Of a stretch of 5,722 nt of DNA, positions 5,370 through 5,722 are shown in pieces. A program made the translations under genes and the position numbers. The first letter of the stretch is position 1, and every line of letters begins with the position of its first letter. Under the pieces are notes generated by a model, which saw nothing but the letters and a program-made list of their open reading frames with translations, was not told where the DNA came from and ran no database searches. The DNA is from JABDDM01 sp038240295 (lineage in GTDB: Bacteria; Bacteroidota; Ignavibacteria; Palsa-1295): positions 1 through 5,722 of the forward strand of contig JBBSDW010000180.1 of NCBI GenBank assembly GCA_038240295.1, read 5' to 3'.

Positions 5370-5722
5370 ATGGAAGAGACGACAGATAAAACAAAGAAAG
5401 TAACCGTTCGAACGCTCGCGACTGAACTCAATATCAGTCACGATACGCTGATCGAATTCCTCCATAAAAAAGGCTATACGTCGATCAAGACCATCATGTC
5501 GAAGGTCGATGACGAGGCCCTCGAAACTGTCCATCGGCAGTTTAGCAAGGAAAAAGACGTTACCGAAAAACGTCAGAAGAAAGTCGCTGCCTTCAAAGAG
5601 AAGCGGTCTAAATCTCGTGAAGATGCCGAGCCCAAGCACGAAGCACCACCCGTTGAAATTCCTCAGCCAGAGGCACCGGCGATCGTTACACCGCAGCTCG
5701 AAGTTGAGCCCACCCCAGTCAC
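5370..5722 (+). CDS. infB: Translation initiation factor IF-2, N-terminal part (runs off window)
   Basis: The first 117 codons are present, reading MEETTDKTKKVTVRTLATEL and on, with the frame open to the window edge. Residues of about 11-60 match the IF2 N-terminal domain: VRTLATELNISHDTLIEFLHKKGY (13-36), then a 'MSKVDDEALETV' helix (43-54). This is followed by a charged Lys/Arg/Glu linker (60-90) and a Pro/Glu/Val-rich linker (from 91), typical of the long disordered region before the GTPase domain, which is outside the window. IF2 is the GTPase that places initiator fMet-tRNA on the 30S subunit. The ATG at 5370 has only a distant SD-like GAAGGG (15 nt). An in-frame TTG at 5364 would be 9 nt from AGGG and cannot be excluded. 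The position two genes after rimP fits the conserved cluster. The preceding structured spacer probably regulates it. Confidence 0.93.
   Translation, partial: MEETTDKTKKVTVRTLATELNISHDTLIEFLHKKGYTSIKTIMSKVDDEALETVHRQFSKEKDVTEKRQKKVAAFKEKRSKSREDAEPKHEAPPVEIPQPEAPAIVTPQLEVEPTPV

Overview
The window is a piece of an ordinary bacterial chromosome, with GC content around half. The organism is most likely from the Bacteroidota/Chlorobiota (FCB) side of the tree. The reasons are a PD40-repeat plus OmpA-type outer-membrane protein, nusA apparently followed directly by infB with no ylxR/ylxQ between them, NusA and IF2 N-terminal sequences that look like that group, a tRNA gene without an encoded CCA, and weak or absent Shine-Dalgarno (SD) sequences before most genes. 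This placement rests on family resemblance, not a search.

Layout. On the minus strand at the left edge is an ABC exporter pair: an ATPase (68-994) whose stop overlaps the start of a permease that runs off the window (1-71). On the plus strand follow a tRNA-Cys(GCA) gene (1157-1228), a secreted PD40/OmpA-domain protein with a PorE-like domain order (1334-2917), rimP (2945-3517), nusA (3767-5152) and the first 117 codons of infB (5370 to the edge). rimP-nusA-infB is the widely conserved translation/transcription cluster for 30S maturation, transcription elongation/termination and initiation factor 2. The OmpA-family gene lies only 27 nt upstream of rimP and may be co-transcribed with it.

The unexpected part is in the gaps of this cluster. 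The 249-nt rimP-nusA gap holds a perfect 20-bp palindrome and smaller stems. The 217-nt nusA-infB gap is dense with structure. It has a two-tier hairpin (5177-5209) and a textbook SD placed 8 nt before an AUG that is followed at once by UAA (start-stop element, 5254-5274). A long hairpin (5255-5296) buries both that SD and that AUG. A segment starting one base after the nusA stop codon (5153-5166) is complementary at 13 of 14 positions to the 3' side of that hairpin. A perfect 11-bp hairpin (5317-5345) stands just ahead of the infB start. The mutually exclusive pairings look like an RNA switch or attenuator controlling infB, and I know of no named family that matches. This is inference from complementarity by eye; no folding or covariation test was run. 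No T-tract follows any of these stems, so none is a standard intrinsic terminator.
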